DNA of 64,000 nt from Aliagarivorans taiwanensis DSM 22990 (GCF_000429505.1 NZ_KE386912.1:1-64000), one strand, 5' to 3'; shown: positions 9,908-21,416, counted from the stretch's first letter. Program-made: numbers and translations. The notes: a model not told the origin generated them from the sequence alone.

Positions 9908-9940
9908 CAGGGGCGAAGTGGAACACCCACTTCGCCCCTG
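9908..9940. repeat. 14-bp perfect inverted repeat between kdsA and nlpI
   Basis: Arms CAGGGGCGAAGTGG (9908-9921) and CCACTTCGCCCCTG (9927-9940) with a five-base loop. No T run follows on either strand. It lies between two co-directional minus-strand genes, so it could be an mRNA-stabilising or attenuating stem-loop, or a weak terminator. Confidence 0.6.
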
Positions 9941-10037
9941 ACCAAGTAAAATAGCGCTTTTGTTAGTTTGGACCGGATTGAGCCGACCAGCCGTCTCTGG
10001 ATGCAGCCGCTCGCCTCGACAGCGATCCTATGCGCGT

Positions 10038-10895
<858 letters not shown>

Positions 10896-10902
10896 TTATC
10901 TC

Positions 10903-11667
10903 TTAATGTAAGGTGGCAGGGCTGGAATCCAGAGAGCTTATCTGCGCTTTTAACAGCTTCGATAGCGGATCATCCGGGCACTGCTCTATAAAATATTCAA
11001 AGTCGTTGACCGCAACGCTGTTACATTCTAACTGCTGATAGATAAAACCGCGATCCCGCATTTCGTGTGGGTCACCGGGTTTAATCTCCAGTAAGCGCTG
11101 ACTCACTCTCAGCGCCAGCTCATAGTTGGACTCGCGCAGGTAGGCCAGCTTAAGCTCTTCCAGCCAGCGTTGGGAGATTTGCTTGTTGTTCAAGGTGGTC
11201 AGGCTTTGATTTTCCAGCCGGGCAGCGTTGCCTTCGTGGCCACGATAGAGCGATTCCAGCTGCTCGTAGCCCAGCTCTTTGTTGCTGAAGGGATCGAAGT
11301 AGACAACCTTTAAATCCAGCTCAAAGCGCAGCAGGGTCTGTCCGGGAAAGTTACTGAACTCGCAGGGAATGTCTAACTTGGCGGCAAAGTAGCGCAGCAG
11401 CAGTGCCAGGCTAGTCGCGTTGCCACTTTTGGTCGAGAACAGTTGGGTGGGCAGCATACATTGGCTTTGGTAGTGCTGCTGCCAGTCGCCGCGAAAGCCC
11501 ATATCCTGATAGAACAGGCGGCGCAGCAACTCAAAGCGCTGCGTGATATCGTCGGGGATCGGGTTGAGCTTGATCCAATCCAGCCACATTCGTTGTAGCG
11601 CCTGTTTGGCCTTCGCTCCATCGCTTGCCGTCAGCTCTTGTTCAATGCCAAGAATAGTGAACAACAC
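10903..11667 (-). CDS. SirB1 family protein (transglutaminase-like plus TPR)
   Basis: Homologue of E. coli YchA/SirB1, which sits in the same prfA-prmC-...-kdsA cluster. The N-terminal two thirds have the SirB1 transglutaminase-like fold (NPIPDDITQRFELLRRLFYQDMGFRGD; LLLRYFAAKLDIPCEFSNFPGQTLLRFE). The C-terminal third holds TPR-like helices (LALRVSQRLLEIKPGDPHEMRDRGFIYQQLECNSVAVNDFEYFIEQCPDDP). 254 aa, close to family length. It starts with GTG (11665-11667), with GAGG eight bases upstream. The biochemical function is not known. A SirB2 gene, present in E. coli between prmC and ychA, is missing here. Confidence 0.85.
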   Translation of the reverse strand: MLFTILGIEQELTASDGAKAKQALQRMWLDWIKLNPIPDDITQRFELLRRLFYQDMGFRGDWQQHYQSQCMLPTQLFSTKSGNATSLALLLRYFAAKLDIPCEFSNFPGQTLLRFELDLKVVYFDPFSNKELGYEQLESLYRGHEGNAARLENQSLTTLNNKQISQRWLEELKLAYLRESNYELALRVSQRLLEIKPGDPHEMRDRGFIYQQLECNSVAVNDFEYFIEQCPDDPLSKLLKAQISSLDSSPATLH

Positions 11668-11691
11668 AATAACTACCTCACCTGATTGAGC

Positions 11692-12546
11692 TCAGGGCTT
11701 GGGCCACCACTGAGCACCTGTAACGCGGTCTAATCCGGCATAGTCCTGGCTCGTAAAGCACTGAACAAACCCAGCTTTTTCCAGCAAACTTTGTACCGCT
11801 TGCGCTTGTTGGTAGCCATGTTCGAACAGTAGCCAGCCTCCGGGGCGCAGATAATCGGGTGCTGTTGCTATAATCGCACGAATATCTGCCAGACCGTGTT
11901 CTTCCGCCACCAGTGCCGTTAAGGGCTCGAAACGCACATCACCTTCCCCAAGGTGGACATCTTGTGCGTCGATATAGGGCGGATTACTTACAATAACGTT
12001 GAACTGCAAACCGGCGAAGGGGGCCAGCCATGAACCTTGGCGGATATCCACCCGCTCTAAGCCTTGGCGCTTTGCGTTGCGTGTTGCCAACTCAACCGCC
12101 TGTGCCTGCAGCTCTCCTGCGTACACCGTGGCTTTGGGCAACTCACTCGCTAAAGCCAGGGCGATGGCCCCGGTTCCAGTCCCGAGATCCACAATAGAAC
12201 TATCGGCAGGATCCTCGACTCGCTTTAGCGTTTCTTCAACTAATACTTCGGTATCGGGACGGGGTATCAAGGTGGTGGAGTTTACTTCCAACAGCATCGA
12301 CCAAAACTCGCGCAACCCGGTTAGGTGAGCCACCGGATGACCTTGCTCTCGCTGTTCGATAAGTTGTTGGAAGGTGTGCCACTGGGCGGGCGTTAACTCG
12401 CGTTCAGGCCAAGTAAGCAGGTAGCTTTGCTCGCAATCGAGTACGTGTTGCAGTAGCACTCGGGCGTCGACGGCGGGAGACTCGCCCCCTTGGAGTTGTT
12501 GGCGTGCCCAGGCTTGCGCCTGGGCGATAGACGGCTTACTCGTCAT
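11692..12546 (-). CDS. prmC: Peptide chain release factor N5-glutamine methyltransferase
   Basis: Methylates the glutamine of the GGQ motif in release factors RF1/RF2 using S-adenosylmethionine. It shows the SAM-binding motif [14 protein letters not shown], the diagnostic NPPY tetrad (VSNPPYI), and [14 protein letters not shown]. 284 aa, close to the usual 277. The open frame extends 18 codons further back inside prfA. I take the ATG at 12544-12546, which overlaps the prfA end by 11 bases. It directly follows its substrate gene prfA, which fits translational coupling. Confidence 0.95.
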   Translation of the reverse strand: MTSKPSIAQAQAWARQQLQGGESPAVDARVLLQHVLDCEQSYLLTWPERELTPAQWHTFQQLIEQREQGHPVAHLTGLREFWSMLLEVNSTTLIPRPDTEVLVEETLKRVEDPADSSIVDLGTGTGAIALALASELPKATVYAGELQAQAVELATRNAKRQGLERVDIRQGSWLAPFAGLQFNVIVSNPPYIDAQDVHLGEGDVRFEPLTALVAEEHGLADIRAIIATAPDYLRPGGWLLFEHGYQQAQAVQSLLEKAGFVQCFTSQDYAGLDRVTGAQWWPKP

Positions 12547-13627
12547 TGGCAGCCAGGGCCGCCAATTGGTCCGCCTGGAATTCTTGCAAGATAGGGTCAA
12601 GCAGTGCGTTTAGCTCGCCTTCCATCACCTCATTGAGGCGGTACAAGGTCAGGTTGATGCGATGGTCGCTGACGCGGCCCTGCGGGTAGTTGTAGGTACG
12701 AATACGCTCACTACGGTCACCACTGGCCACCAGCTCACGGCGCATCGAGGTCTCTTCGGCGCGGCGCTTCTCATCTTCAGCCGCTTGCAGGCGCGCAGCC
12801 AGTACCGACATCGCCTTGGCGCGGTTTTTGTGCTGCGAACGTTCTTCCTGACACTCCACCACAACGCCAGATGGCAAGTGGGTAATACGAATGGCTGAGT
12901 CGGTTTTGTTTACGTGCTGACCACCAGCACCCGAGGCGCGGAAAGTATCGATACGCAGGTCGGCCGAGTTAATCTCGATCTGCTCCGCCTCTGGGATCTC
13001 AGGCAGTACCGCCACAGTACAGGCCGAGGTATGGATACGGCCCTGAGACTCGGTCTCTGGTACACGCTGTACTCGGTGACCGCCAGATTCGAACTTCATC
13101 AGGCGGAACACGTCTTCGCCGTCGATCTTCGCGATAAGCTCTTTGTAGCCGCCCATGTCGCTTTCGTTGCAGCTAACGATGGAGATCTTCCAGCTTTGCG
13201 ATTCGGCGTACTTGCTGTACATGCGGAACAGGTCACCGGCAAAAATCGCCGCTTCATCACCGCCCGCACCGGCACGAATTTCCAGGTAAACGCTGCGCGA
13301 GTCGTTCGGGTCGCGCGGCAGTAGCAACAGTTGCAGGTCGTCGGCCAGCTGTACCAGCTTCTCTTCGGCTTCAGAGACTTCCATCTGGGCCATCTCTTTC
13401 ATCTCTGGATCGTCGTCTTGCAGCATCTCTTTGGCCGCTTCCAGATCGCCTTGAGTTTCGCGGTAGTCGCTAAAGCACTTCACCACTTCTTCCAGCTGAG
13501 AGTACTCTTTGGTCAGGGCGCGGAAGCGGTCCTGATCAGAGATAATTTCTGGCTCTCCGAGCAAGGCTTGCACTTCTTCGTAACGCTCTTCAAGGGTTTC
13601 GAGCTTGGTTATAATCGACGCTTTCAT
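12536..13627 (-). CDS. prfA: Peptide chain release factor 1
   Basis: RF1, which terminates translation at UAA and UAG. 363 residues. The catalytic GGQ is in [16 protein letters not shown], and the codon-recognition PxT-type region precedes it ([27 protein letters not shown]). The RF1 C-terminus ([30 protein letters not shown]) is complete. It lies 38 bases downstream of hemA, as in E. coli, and is followed by prmC, whose product modifies this protein. Confidence 0.97.
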   Translation of the reverse strand: MKASIITKLETLEERYEEVQALLGEPEIISDQDRFRALTKEYSQLEEVVKCFSDYRETQGDLEAAKEMLQDDDPEMKEMAQMEVSEAEEKLVQLADDLQLLLLPRDPNDSRSVYLEIRAGAGGDEAAIFAGDLFRMYSKYAESQSWKISIVSCNESDMGGYKELIAKIDGEDVFRLMKFESGGHRVQRVPETESQGRIHTSACTVAVLPEIPEAEQIEINSADLRIDTFRASGAGGQHVNKTDSAIRITHLPSGVVVECQEERSQHKNRAKAMSVLAARLQAAEDEKRRAEETSMRRELVASGDRSERIRTYNYPQGRVSDHRINLTLYRLNEVMEGELNALLDPILQEFQADQLAALAANDE

Positions 13628-13665
13628 TATTACTCTCTGTCAGGACGCCAGTGGGGGCGCTAAGT

Positions 13666-14928
13666 CTACTGCTGTTTGTTGCGAAGGCCAATGGCTTTAC
13701 GGATTACGTCCAGCTCATCATGTTTGCCGTCACGACCAGCTTGATTGATCGCCTCGGTGGGGGCGTGAATCAGCTTGTTGGTTAGCTTAAAGGCTAGCTC
13801 ACGGACGACCGCTTCGGGGTCTTTGCCGGTGCTTAAGGCTTCTTGCGCCTTGGCAACCAGGTCATCGCGGATTCGTTCACTGTGGCTACGATAGTCGCGG
13901 ATGGTAGCGACTGAGGCCAGAGAACGCAACCAAGCAATAAAGGCCAGACTGTGTTCATTGACGATGGCCTCGGCTTCGATGGCCGCTTCACGGCGCGAGG
14001 CTTTGTTCTGCTCGACGATGCCTTGCAGGTCATCCACCGAGTATAAATAGGCGTCACGCAACTCATCGACCTGCGCTTCGATATCGCGCGGCACTGCAAT
14101 ATCGACCAGGAACATCGGCTGGCGACGGCGCTGCTTCAGTGCCGACTCGACCATCCCTTTACCGATGATCGGCAGCGGGCTGGCGGTGGAGCTGATCACG
14201 ATATCACAGCTAGCCAGCACCTCTGGGATGTCATTCAGGGTCATGGCGCTACCGCCAAACTCGTCGGCCAACAGCCGTGCGCGGGCGATGGTGCGATTGG
14301 CTACTCTGAGCTTGGTTACACCATGGTCGCGCAGGTGCTTGGCCACCAGCTCAATGGTCTCCCCTGCCCCCACCAGCAATACCGACGACTCACTGAGATC
14401 GCCAAAGATCTGCTTGGCCAGAGTGACTGCGGCAAAGGCCACCGAGATAGCATTGGCGCCAATATCGGTTTCGGTGCGCACCTGCTTGGCCACCGAGAAG
14501 GCTTTTTGGAACAGTCGCTCCATCACGCTGGAGACTGCACCGGCCTCGCGGGCTTCGGTATAGGCCTGTTTGACTTGGCCCAAGATCTGCGGCTCGCCCA
14601 GCACCAACGAGTCAAGGCCACTGGCCACGCTCATCAAATGCCCCACGGCTTGCTGCTGTTGATAGGTATAGATGCTGTCGAGTAGCTCACCACGGGAGAG
14701 CTGTTTGTACTCGACCAACCACTCCACCAGCTGTTCTGGGACGTAGTCTTTGGGTAGGTGGGCGTAAATTTCGGTGCGATTACAGGTAGAGACGATCACC
14801 GTTTCCAACTGCTGGTTAGCAGCCAAGGAGGTCATCGCTTCGGCGCTTTGCTCCGGCGAGAATGCCACCTGCTCACGCAGGGCGACAGAAGCCGTGTTGT
14901 GATTGATCCCTATTACCAGCAAGCTCAT
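13666..14928 (-). CDS. hemA: Glutamyl-tRNA reductase
   Basis: First committed enzyme of C5-pathway tetrapyrrole synthesis: reduces glutamyl-tRNA(Glu) to glutamate-1-semialdehyde with NADPH. 420 aa. It carries the catalytic cysteine region ([13 protein letters not shown]), [19 protein letters not shown], an NADPH-binding segment ([17 protein letters not shown]) and the dimerisation tail. Divergently oriented to lolB, as in E. coli. The N-terminal [13 protein letters not shown] is canonical and fixes the ATG. Confidence 0.97.
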   Translation of the reverse strand: MSLLVIGINHNTASVALREQVAFSPEQSAEAMTSLAANQQLETVIVSTCNRTEIYAHLPKDYVPEQLVEWLVEYKQLSRGELLDSIYTYQQQQAVGHLMSVASGLDSLVLGEPQILGQVKQAYTEAREAGAVSSVMERLFQKAFSVAKQVRTETDIGANAISVAFAAVTLAKQIFGDLSESSVLLVGAGETIELVAKHLRDHGVTKLRVANRTIARARLLADEFGGSAMTLNDIPEVLASCDIVISSTASPLPIIGKGMVESALKQRRRQPMFLVDIAVPRDIEAQVDELRDAYLYSVDDLQGIVEQNKASRREAAIEAEAIVNEHSLAFIAWLRSLASVATIRDYRSHSERIRDDLVAKAQEALSTGKDPEAVVRELAFKLTNKLIHAPTEAINQAGRDGKHDELDVIRKAIGLRNKQQ

Positions 14929-14958
14929 CTTGATGCTGTACGTACCCGTAAACGCCTA

Positions 14959-14987
14959 TTCATAAAATCGGAAGAATTGTAAGGTAA
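14959..14987 (-). promoter_or_regulatory. Candidate hemA promoter
   Basis: On the minus strand TTACCT and TATGAA are separated by 17 bases, starting about 30 bases upstream of the hemA ATG. Moderate match to the sigma70 consensus. Confidence 0.4.
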
Positions 14988-15026
14988 TCTGAGGTCAAAT
15001 AAAAGAAAGCCGCACACCCGCAGGGC

Positions 15027-15055
15027 TTGTCAACGGATTGCGACACAGGGATACT
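15027..15055 (+). promoter_or_regulatory. Candidate lolB-ispE promoter
   Basis: TTGTCA (15027-15032) and GATACT (15050-15055) with an exact 17-base spacer, about 20 bases before the lolB start. Confidence 0.55.
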
Positions 15056-15077
15056 TGGCCTTTAAAATGGATTCACA

Positions 15078-15671
15078 TTGAGTAGTAAGTTGCGTTTCTT
15101 CCCCATCTTGATCACCGTGCTCCTGCTGGCCAGTTGCGCCACGCCGCCGCCGATTACCGAAGAGTCGACCCAATGGGATAGTTACCAGCAGCAACTGGCA
15201 GAGCTGGAGCGATGGAGCCTGCGCGCTCAAATCGCCTTTATCTCCCCCGAGCAACGCCAAAAGGCCAACCTGTGGTGGCAGCAAGACCAGCAGCAAAGCC
15301 ATACCCGCCTGACCGGCCCGCTTGGGGTTGAGGTGTTCGAGCTGCGCTACCAGCCCGGCCAGGTGTGGCTCAAAGATGACAAGAAAAACGAGTACCGTGG
15401 CAACGACGCGCAAGCCTTATTGCAGCGCCTGACCGGTTGGCAACTGCCGGTTGAGCAGCTTCCCCGCATCTTAATCGGCTTGCCAGCCAGTGACCTGTAT
15501 CAATTAAATGACGCTGATCGCCTCGCCGCGCAGCAAATTGCCCAGCAATGGCAGATTGACTACCTAAACTATGCCAATTACTCCGGACGAGTGCTGCCTC
15601 GGCAGATGCAGCTGGTACGCAATGAGATTACCATCAAGATTAATATTGTAGATTGGCAAATAAATGATTAA
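15078..15671 (+). CDS. lolB: Outer-membrane lipoprotein receptor LolB
   Basis: Receives lipoproteins from the periplasmic carrier LolA and inserts them into the outer membrane. A signal peptide with lipobox LLASC (Cys16) is followed by the LolB beta-barrel core ([47 protein letters not shown]-like end). 197 aa, normal length. The start is TTG: the only nearby ATG (15067) is followed at once by a stop. Overlaps ispE by 8 bases. The lolB-ispE-prs order next to hemA is widely conserved. Confidence 0.92.
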   Translation: MSSKLRFFPILITVLLLASCATPPPITEESTQWDSYQQQLAELERWSLRAQIAFISPEQRQKANLWWQQDQQQSHTRLTGPLGVEVFELRYQPGQVWLKDDKKNEYRGNDAQALLQRLTGWQLPVEQLPRILIGLPASDLYQLNDADRLAAQQIAQQWQIDYLNYANYSGRVLPRQMQLVRNEITIKINIVDWQIND

Positions 15672-16527
15672 CCAAGTCCCCAGTGGCCCCTGGCTGTCGC
15701 CGGCTAAGCTCAACCTGTTCCTGTATATCTGCGGACGCAGGAAAGATGGCTACCACGAGCTGCAAACCCTGTTTCAGTTTATCGATTGCTGCGACCAGCT
15801 CTATTTCACCGTGCGTAAAGACACCGAGATAACCCTCAGCAGCAACATCGACAATGTCGACCCAGAAGACAACTTGGTGGTAAAAGCCGCTCGCCTGCTG
15901 CAGCAACACTGCCTGTTTAAATGTGGCGCCGACATTCAGCTCGAAAAGCAACTGCCGATGGGCGGCGGGATCGGCGGCGGCTCGTCCAATGCTGCCACCA
16001 CCTTGCTGGTGCTTAACCGCTTATGGAAGTGTGGCTTGAGCCTGGAGCAGCTAGCGGATTTAGGACTGCGCTTAGGCGCGGATGTACCCATCTTTATCCA
16101 AGGCGTGGCGGCCTTTGCCGAAGGCGTGGGCGAGAAGCTCTACCCGGTTAAGATTGCCCAGCCTTGGTATGTAGTACTGCACCCCGATGCGCATATCTCC
16201 ACCGCCGAGGTATTTGGCCACCCAGAACTACCCAGAGATACCGCCAAACGTAACTGGGCCGAGTTAGAAAATGCCAGTTGGCACAATGATTGTCAGGATA
16301 TTGTGGCGAAACTTTATCCCGAGGTTGCTAACGCATTGAGCTGGTTGCTAGAATACGCGCCGTCGCAAATGACCGGAACCGGTAGCTGCGTATTTGCAGC
16401 CTTCGATTCGGAGCAACAAGCACGGGATGTGCTCGAAAACTGCCCTGAACATTGGGCCGGGTTTGTCAGCCAAGGGCTTAATCGCTCGCCACTGCACAAA
16501 CAACTCGCGGAATTTGCCACTTTTTAG
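15664..16527 (+). CDS. ispE: 4-diphosphocytidyl-2-C-methyl-D-erythritol kinase
   Basis: GHMP-family kinase of the MEP pathway for isoprenoid precursors: phosphorylates CDP-methylerythritol at the 2-position. 287 aa. The N-terminal [22 protein letters not shown], the glycine-rich ATP loop [17 protein letters not shown] and the C-terminal [10 protein letters not shown] motif are all present. The start codon overlaps the lolB stop region. Confidence 0.96.
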   Translation: MINQVPSGPWLSPAKLNLFLYICGRRKDGYHELQTLFQFIDCCDQLYFTVRKDTEITLSSNIDNVDPEDNLVVKAARLLQQHCLFKCGADIQLEKQLPMGGGIGGGSSNAATTLLVLNRLWKCGLSLEQLADLGLRLGADVPIFIQGVAAFAEGVGEKLYPVKIAQPWYVVLHPDAHISTAEVFGHPELPRDTAKRNWAELENASWHNDCQDIVAKLYPEVANALSWLLEYAPSQMTGTGSCVFAAFDSEQQARDVLENCPEHWAGFVSQGLNRSPLHKQLAEFATF

Positions 16528-16618
16528 CATGGATAGTTAAGGCCTGACTTTTGTCCAGCTTCAACTATTCTGTTTACGACCAACGCTCTTTTACCTGTTA
16601 AAATCTGAGGTTTTCATC

Positions 16619-17560
16619 GTGCCAGACATGAAACTTTTCGCCGGCAATGCCACGCCAGAACTCGCCCAGCGTATCGCAGATCGCTTGTACACCAGCCTTG
16701 GTGACATCGCTGTAGGTCGCTTCAGCGACGGCGAAATCAGCGTACAAATCAACGAGAATGTACGCGGCGGCGACATCTTTGTAATCCAATCAACCTGTGC
16801 CCCTACTAACGACAACGTCATGGAGTTGATTGTGATGGTAGACGCGTTGCGTCGTGCCTCAGCTGGTCGTATTACTGCGGTAATCCCTTACTTCGGTTAT
16901 GCCCGTCAGGACCGTCGTCCTCGTAGTGCCCGTGTGCCAATTACTGCACGTGTTGTTGCAGACTTCCTATCTAGCGTAGGTGTTGACCGCGTTCTGACCG
17001 TTGACCTGCACGCCGAACAGATCCAAGGCTTCTTCGACGTACCAGTAGATAACGCCTTCGGTAGCCCAGTGCTGCTGCAAGACATGCTGGACAAAGACCT
17101 GGAAGCGCCAGTTGTAGTATCTCCAGACATCGGCGGCGTAGTACGTGCCCGTGCGGTAGCGAAGATGCTCAACGATGCTGATCTGGCAATCATCGACAAA
17201 CGTCGTCCACGCGCTAACGTTGCTCAGGTGATGAACATCATCGGTGACGTTGAAGGCCGTGACTGCATCATGGTTGATGACATGATCGATACCGGCGGTA
17301 CCCTGTGTCAGGCAGCGGCAGCCCTTAAAGAGCGTGGCGCCAAGCGTGTATTCGCTTACGCAACCCACCCAGTATTCTCTGGCAACGCCGTAGAAAACAT
17401 CCGTAACTCAGCGCTGGACGAAGTGATCATCACCGACTCTATCCCACTGAGCGAAGAGATGAAGAAACTAGACAAAGTGAAGCTGCTATCACTGGCACCG
17501 ATGCTGGCTGAAGCAATTCGCCGCGTGAGCAACGAAGAGTCTATCTCTGCGATGTTCTAA
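16619..17560 (+). CDS. prs: Ribose-phosphate pyrophosphokinase
   Basis: Makes PRPP from ribose 5-phosphate and ATP for nucleotide, histidine, tryptophan and NAD synthesis. 313 aa. Close to E. coli Prs throughout: [17 protein letters not shown] start, YARQDRR, the PRPP loop [12 protein letters not shown] and the [12 protein letters not shown]-type end. It starts with GTG, as in E. coli, with TGAGG upstream. A strong terminator follows. Confidence 0.97.
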   Translation: MPDMKLFAGNATPELAQRIADRLYTSLGDIAVGRFSDGEISVQINENVRGGDIFVIQSTCAPTNDNVMELIVMVDALRRASAGRITAVIPYFGYARQDRRPRSARVPITARVVADFLSSVGVDRVLTVDLHAEQIQGFFDVPVDNAFGSPVLLQDMLDKDLEAPVVVSPDIGGVVRARAVAKMLNDADLAIIDKRRPRANVAQVMNIIGDVEGRDCIMVDDMIDTGGTLCQAAAALKERGAKRVFAYATHPVFSGNAVENIRNSALDEVIITDSIPLSEEMKKLDKVKLLSLAPMLAEAIRRVSNEESISAMF

Positions 17561-17580
17561 GATGCTTTAAGCATTCAGCA

Positions 17581-17610
17581 AAAAGCGCTGCCAAGGCAGC
17601 GCTTTTTTTA
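17581..17610 (+). terminator. Rho-independent terminator after prs
   Basis: Stem AAAAAGCGCTGCC/GGCAGCGCTTTTT with a two-base loop and a T tail. It is symmetric enough to serve the convergent TRAP permease gene as well. Confidence 0.9.
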
Positions 17611-17645
17611 TACTCGTAATTTGGCCTTCACTCAGGTTTCACCCT

Positions 17646-19874
17646 TTAGGATGTACTGGCACTGCGCGGCTTAAACGCTCGCTGGGCAAGGAACATCGCC
17701 ACCGCCAGGCCGATGCCGATAAGGTCGGTCACCAAGCCGCCGGAGATCATCAGCAGCGCCGCAACCACCAGCACGCCGCGGATCAGCAGGTTGGCGCGAG
17801 CACCGACAAACCAGCCCTGTACCGCTGAGGCCAACAAGAAGATCCCGAACACCGCAGTGATGCCAGCGCGCAGCACCGATACGGTGTCACCGTCCATCAG
17901 CAAGGTCGAGTTATAGAAGAACATAAACGGCACCACAAAGGCGGCGATGCCAATCTTAAACGAGGTGATGGAGGTGCCCAGCGGGTTGGAGCCGGAGATC
18001 CCAGCCGCCGCAAACGAGGCCAACGCCACCGGCGGGGTGATGGCCGAGACCACCGCAAAATAGAACACAAAGAAGTGCGCGGTAAGCAGCGGTACGCCCA
18101 AATCAATCAAACCCGGCGCCACCACCGAGGCGGCAACCGCATAGGCCGCCGTGGTGGGCATGCCCATCCCCAGCAAGATGGCGATACACATGGCAAAGAA
18201 CATCGCCAGTAGCTGCGAAGCAGCGGCCAGATTGAGCAAGACATTGGAAAAGCGCGCGCCAACCCCGGTGAGAGAGATTACCCCCACGATAATCCCGGCG
18301 CAGGCACACACCGCGATAATCTGAATCGACATATGCCCGGCAATCTCGAAGGCATCGAAGATCCGCCGTAGGTTCATCCGATAGGGAGTAAACCAGCTCA
18401 CCACCGCCGCAGCCGCGGTGGCCAAAGTACCGGCTCGAATCACCGAGTAGCCCATAAACAACGCCACAATCAGGATCAAGATGGGGACAAACAGGTAGAT
18501 CTGCTTGATCATCGCCGCCACCTTCGGCAGCTCTTCTTCGCGCATCCCCTTCATGCCCATCTTGGCGGCTTCAAAGTCCACCATAAAGTAGATGGAGACA
18601 AAGTAGAGCACCGCCGGAATAATCGCCGCCACCGCAATCTCGGTGTAGGGGATCCCGGTTACCTCGGCCATGATAAAGGCCCCAGCCCCCATAATCGGCG
18701 GCATGATCTGCCCACCGGTCGAGGCGGCAGCTTCAATCGCCCCTGCGGTATTCTTCTCGTAGCCGACCTTTTTCATCAGGGGAATGGTCAGCGAGCCTGT
18801 GGCCACTACGTTACCGGCTGAAGTGCCGTTGATCATGCCCATCAGGCCCGAGGCGAAGATCGCTACCTTGGCAGGGCCCCCGCGGGCACGCCCTGCCACC
18901 GCAAAGGCGAAGTTAACAAAATACTCGCCCACCTTGGAGGCCTGCAAAAACGCCGCAAAGATAATAAACAAGATGATGTAGGTCGACGATACCGCGGTGG
19001 TTGGCCCAAGCACTCCGGCATCGGTATAGACCTGACTAAAGAAGCGCTGCCAGGTAATCGCCGGTGAATTCAAGAAGCCCGGTAGGTGCTGCCCAGCAAA
19101 CACGTAACCCAAGAACACGATGGCAATCACCACCAAGGCCAAGCCAGTCAGCCTGCGGGTCAGCTCCAAAATCAGCACCGTGCCCGCCACCGCCGCCATG
19201 GAGATGCCAATCGGCGCAAACGGGGTGCCGGTGGAGTTACGCATCAGGGTGCCGTAGATGGTAATGAGATAGGTGGCCACCGCAAGTGCCGCCACCGCCA
19301 GTACAAAGTCATGGGGCGCAAAGCGTTGTCGGCTTTGCTTATCGACCCACGACAACACCACCGAGCAGCCGGTGGCAATCCACAGCGGTAGCCCAAACAG
19401 CCAGATCTCATTGAAGCGAATGCCCTTGTCCATGCCATTCCACATCTTGCCGGCTGCGATCTCCCAAGCAAAAAAGACTGCCATCCCCAAGGAGAACAGC
19501 GCACAGGCTAATAAGGGATAGGCAGAGTAGCGCACCAGCTTAGAGCGAGGCTCGCTGGTCTCGTTAAAGGATGTCGCCGAGAACATTAAAAAGCCCAGCA
19601 CCAAGGCGCCGGCTACGTGCGAGATGCGAAAATTCCAGGTTTCCAGCGGGAAGTTGGGCAAAAAATCGATGTCGAGCAGGCCAAAGGTGATGGCCTGAAT
19701 GCCCACACCATTTAGTGCCAGCATATGAAAGGCGGCATAGGCGGCAGCGAACACCGTCACTATCACTAAAGCAGAGCCGGTATAGAGACGCCGATTCGAC
19801 TCAACCTGCTCGTCGTCCACACCCGCTGCGATAAGGTTCGCATCATCAGGATGGGTGGTTTTGTTCTCAGTCAT
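17646..19874 (-). CDS. TRAP transporter fused permease (4TM/12TM)
   Basis: Fused small and large membrane subunits of a tripartite ATP-independent periplasmic transporter, 742 aa. The first 220 residues contain about five membrane helices (DctQ-like part). The rest is a DctM-type domain with the family signatures ASGLMGMINGTSAGNVVATGSLTIPLMKKVGY and AAASTGGQIMPPIMGAGAFIMAEVTG. Fused permeases of this kind pair with TAXI binding proteins, and such a gene is immediately upstream (20018-20995). The substrate cannot be read from the sequence; C4-dicarboxylates or other organic acids are plausible. The two genes are separated by 143 bases containing a large stem-loop. Confidence 0.94.
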   Translation of the reverse strand: MTENKTTHPDDANLIAAGVDDEQVESNRRLYTGSALVIVTVFAAAYAAFHMLALNGVGIQAITFGLLDIDFLPNFPLETWNFRISHVAGALVLGFLMFSATSFNETSEPRSKLVRYSAYPLLACALFSLGMAVFFAWEIAAGKMWNGMDKGIRFNEIWLFGLPLWIATGCSVVLSWVDKQSRQRFAPHDFVLAVAALAVATYLITIYGTLMRNSTGTPFAPIGISMAAVAGTVLILELTRRLTGLALVVIAIVFLGYVFAGQHLPGFLNSPAITWQRFFSQVYTDAGVLGPTTAVSSTYIILFIIFAAFLQASKVGEYFVNFAFAVAGRARGGPAKVAIFASGLMGMINGTSAGNVVATGSLTIPLMKKVGYEKNTAGAIEAAASTGGQIMPPIMGAGAFIMAEVTGIPYTEIAVAAIIPAVLYFVSIYFMVDFEAAKMGMKGMREEELPKVAAMIKQIYLFVPILILIVALFMGYSVIRAGTLATAAAAVVSWFTPYRMNLRRIFDAFEIAGHMSIQIIAVCACAGIIVGVISLTGVGARFSNVLLNLAAASQLLAMFFAMCIAILLGMGMPTTAAYAVAASVVAPGLIDLGVPLLTAHFFVFYFAVVSAITPPVALASFAAAGISGSNPLGTSITSFKIGIAAFVVPFMFFYNSTLLMDGDTVSVLRAGITAVFGIFLLASAVQGWFVGARANLLIRGVLVVAALLMISGGLVTDLIGIGLAVAMFLAQRAFKPRSASTS

Positions 19875-19962
19875 AAAAGCTCCCTGCCCTTACTCTTTCA
19901 GTCCCGCTTACTATTACCGCGTTTACCAATGCAGTGGTTGCCAGTCCAGCCGCTTATAAACG

Positions 19963-20000
19963 CACACAGCGATCTACCCTGTCGGTAAGATCGCTGTGTG
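19963..20000. repeat. Intercistronic stem-loop in the TRAP operon
   Basis: Arms CACACAGCGATCTACC and GGTAAGATCGCTGTGTG (one bulged base) with loop CTGTC. It lies between the binding-protein gene and the permease gene and lacks a T run. Such loops often stabilise or partly terminate the upstream message, which would give more binding protein than permease; that role is inferred. Confidence 0.6.
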
Positions 20001-20017
20001 ATTGCCTGCAATACTGT

Positions 20018-20995
20018 TTACTGATGGATCAAATCGCTGGGAATGCTCGCGCCGTTCTCGTTAAACCAGCGCGCGGCACCGGGATGCCAAGGCATAAAGT
20101 TGTTTTTATCCCAGTTCTCAACCAGTGTGCTGCGGGCCGCTTTGTGGGCCTTCACCATCCGCTCGTTATCGCCCATCACTGCTTTTACCGCTTCGTACAC
20201 AAAGGATTCAGGCAAGTCACAGTTGGCAATGGCGAAGTTCCACATGGATACCGAACGCGCTGGCGCATCTAGGGTTGAGTAGATGCTCGCGTCGATATCA
20301 AACTTGGATACCGGGAAGGCCGCCAGGATCTTGGCCTGCTCTTCTTCAGTAAACTCAATGATGTTGATATCGGTTTGCACCTCAAGCTGGCTCACTGCAG
20401 GCACCGGCACACCCGCGGCGAAGGCAATCACATCCAGCAGGCCGTCTTGTAGCTGGCCGCCTAAATCAGACCAACCGCCATTACGACGCTCAAAGTCCAC
20501 CCCTAGCGCTTCTGCCATCATCCGTGGGAAGTAGGTATCGGAGGTCGAGCCCGCCGGGCCAAAACCGATCTTGGCGCCTGCAGGGATATCAGAGATAGAA
20601 GCAATGCCGGAGGATTTGAGTGCAGTGACCGAAAATGGCGTTTGATACATCGGGAACATGGCACAGGCACCGGTCATCTGCAGGCCCGGTGCAATCGGGT
20701 TAGTGCCATCCATCGACTCGCGCGCAGGGCCCAAGGTGGTCATGCCAAAGGCGTTGTCACCGGTGTGTACCAGCGCCATATTCTGCATTGGACCGCCGGT
20801 GACTTCCGCCCCGCCAGTAACCCCAGTCGCTTCGGCCACAATGTTGGCCCACGCGGTGCCATAGCCAAAGTAGGTGCCCCCCTGCGACGCCGTGCCAACA
20901 GTAAAGCTCGATGGCCAACCGGCCTTGTCATCGGCGCTCACCGACATCGATACGGCCAATGCCACAGATAGACTAACTGCCTTTATTGCTTTCAT
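20018..20995 (-). CDS. TAXI-family TRAP transporter solute-binding protein
   Basis: Periplasmic binding subunit, 325 aa. A Sec signal peptide (residues 1-21, ending SVSA) is followed by the TAXI signature FTVGTASQGGTYFGYGTAWANIV and a family-typical middle (DIPAGAKIGFGPAGSTSDTYFPRMMEAL-like). The C-terminal part includes IYSTLDAPARSVSMWNFAIANCDLPE. A frame extension to a TTG at 21007 is unlikely, because GGAGGCG sits inside it, six bases before ATG 20993-20995. It pairs with the fused permease downstream. Confidence 0.92.
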   Translation of the reverse strand: MKAIKAVSLSVALAVSMSVSADDKAGWPSSFTVGTASQGGTYFGYGTAWANIVAEATGVTGGAEVTGGPMQNMALVHTGDNAFGMTTLGPARESMDGTNPIAPGLQMTGACAMFPMYQTPFSVTALKSSGIASISDIPAGAKIGFGPAGSTSDTYFPRMMAEALGVDFERRNGGWSDLGGQLQDGLLDVIAFAAGVPVPAVSQLEVQTDINIIEFTEEEQAKILAAFPVSKFDIDASIYSTLDAPARSVSMWNFAIANCDLPESFVYEAVKAVMGDNERMVKAHKAARSTLVENWDKNNFMPWHPGAARWFNENGASIPSDLIHQ

Positions 20996-21007
20996 ACTCG
21001 CCTCCAA

Positions 21008-21416
21008 AAAAGCGTGCTAATTGCGGGGCTTACCCCTGTTCCCTGGCCCGATGGAGGGCCTGCATGTCGCTGAATAATAGACAATAAATGTCTGAAAAGA
21101 GGCGTTCTAGATACTAGACCAAAGTACTAGGAACGGCTGGAATCAGCCTTGTGTTTTGCAAGGGGATCTTGGCTAGAAGCAAAAAACCAACATGTTAACA
21201 AAAGGTTGACAGCACGCTGTTGCACTCATTGGTGTTGAATACGACGAATTCCGATCGGGCGGGTTGAGCCGAAAACTGTGAGCGCGCTCCGCTAGAGGCA
21301 GACTTTCATCGCGGACCGCGCCCTGTTGCAGGGTAGTCAGTAAAGGCTTGAATACGCGCTTGAAGATGCTATCTTGCCAGCGCCAAAAAGAGCCGCTGTT
21401 TATTCCACCATTTCGT
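21008..21416. other. Intergenic region between the TRAP operon and rplY
   Basis: No gene is supported here. An 87-codon minus-strand frame (21173-21436) has no ribosome-binding site or recognisable product and runs into the rplY promoter. I see no clear promoter for the TRAP operon. Confidence 0.5.
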
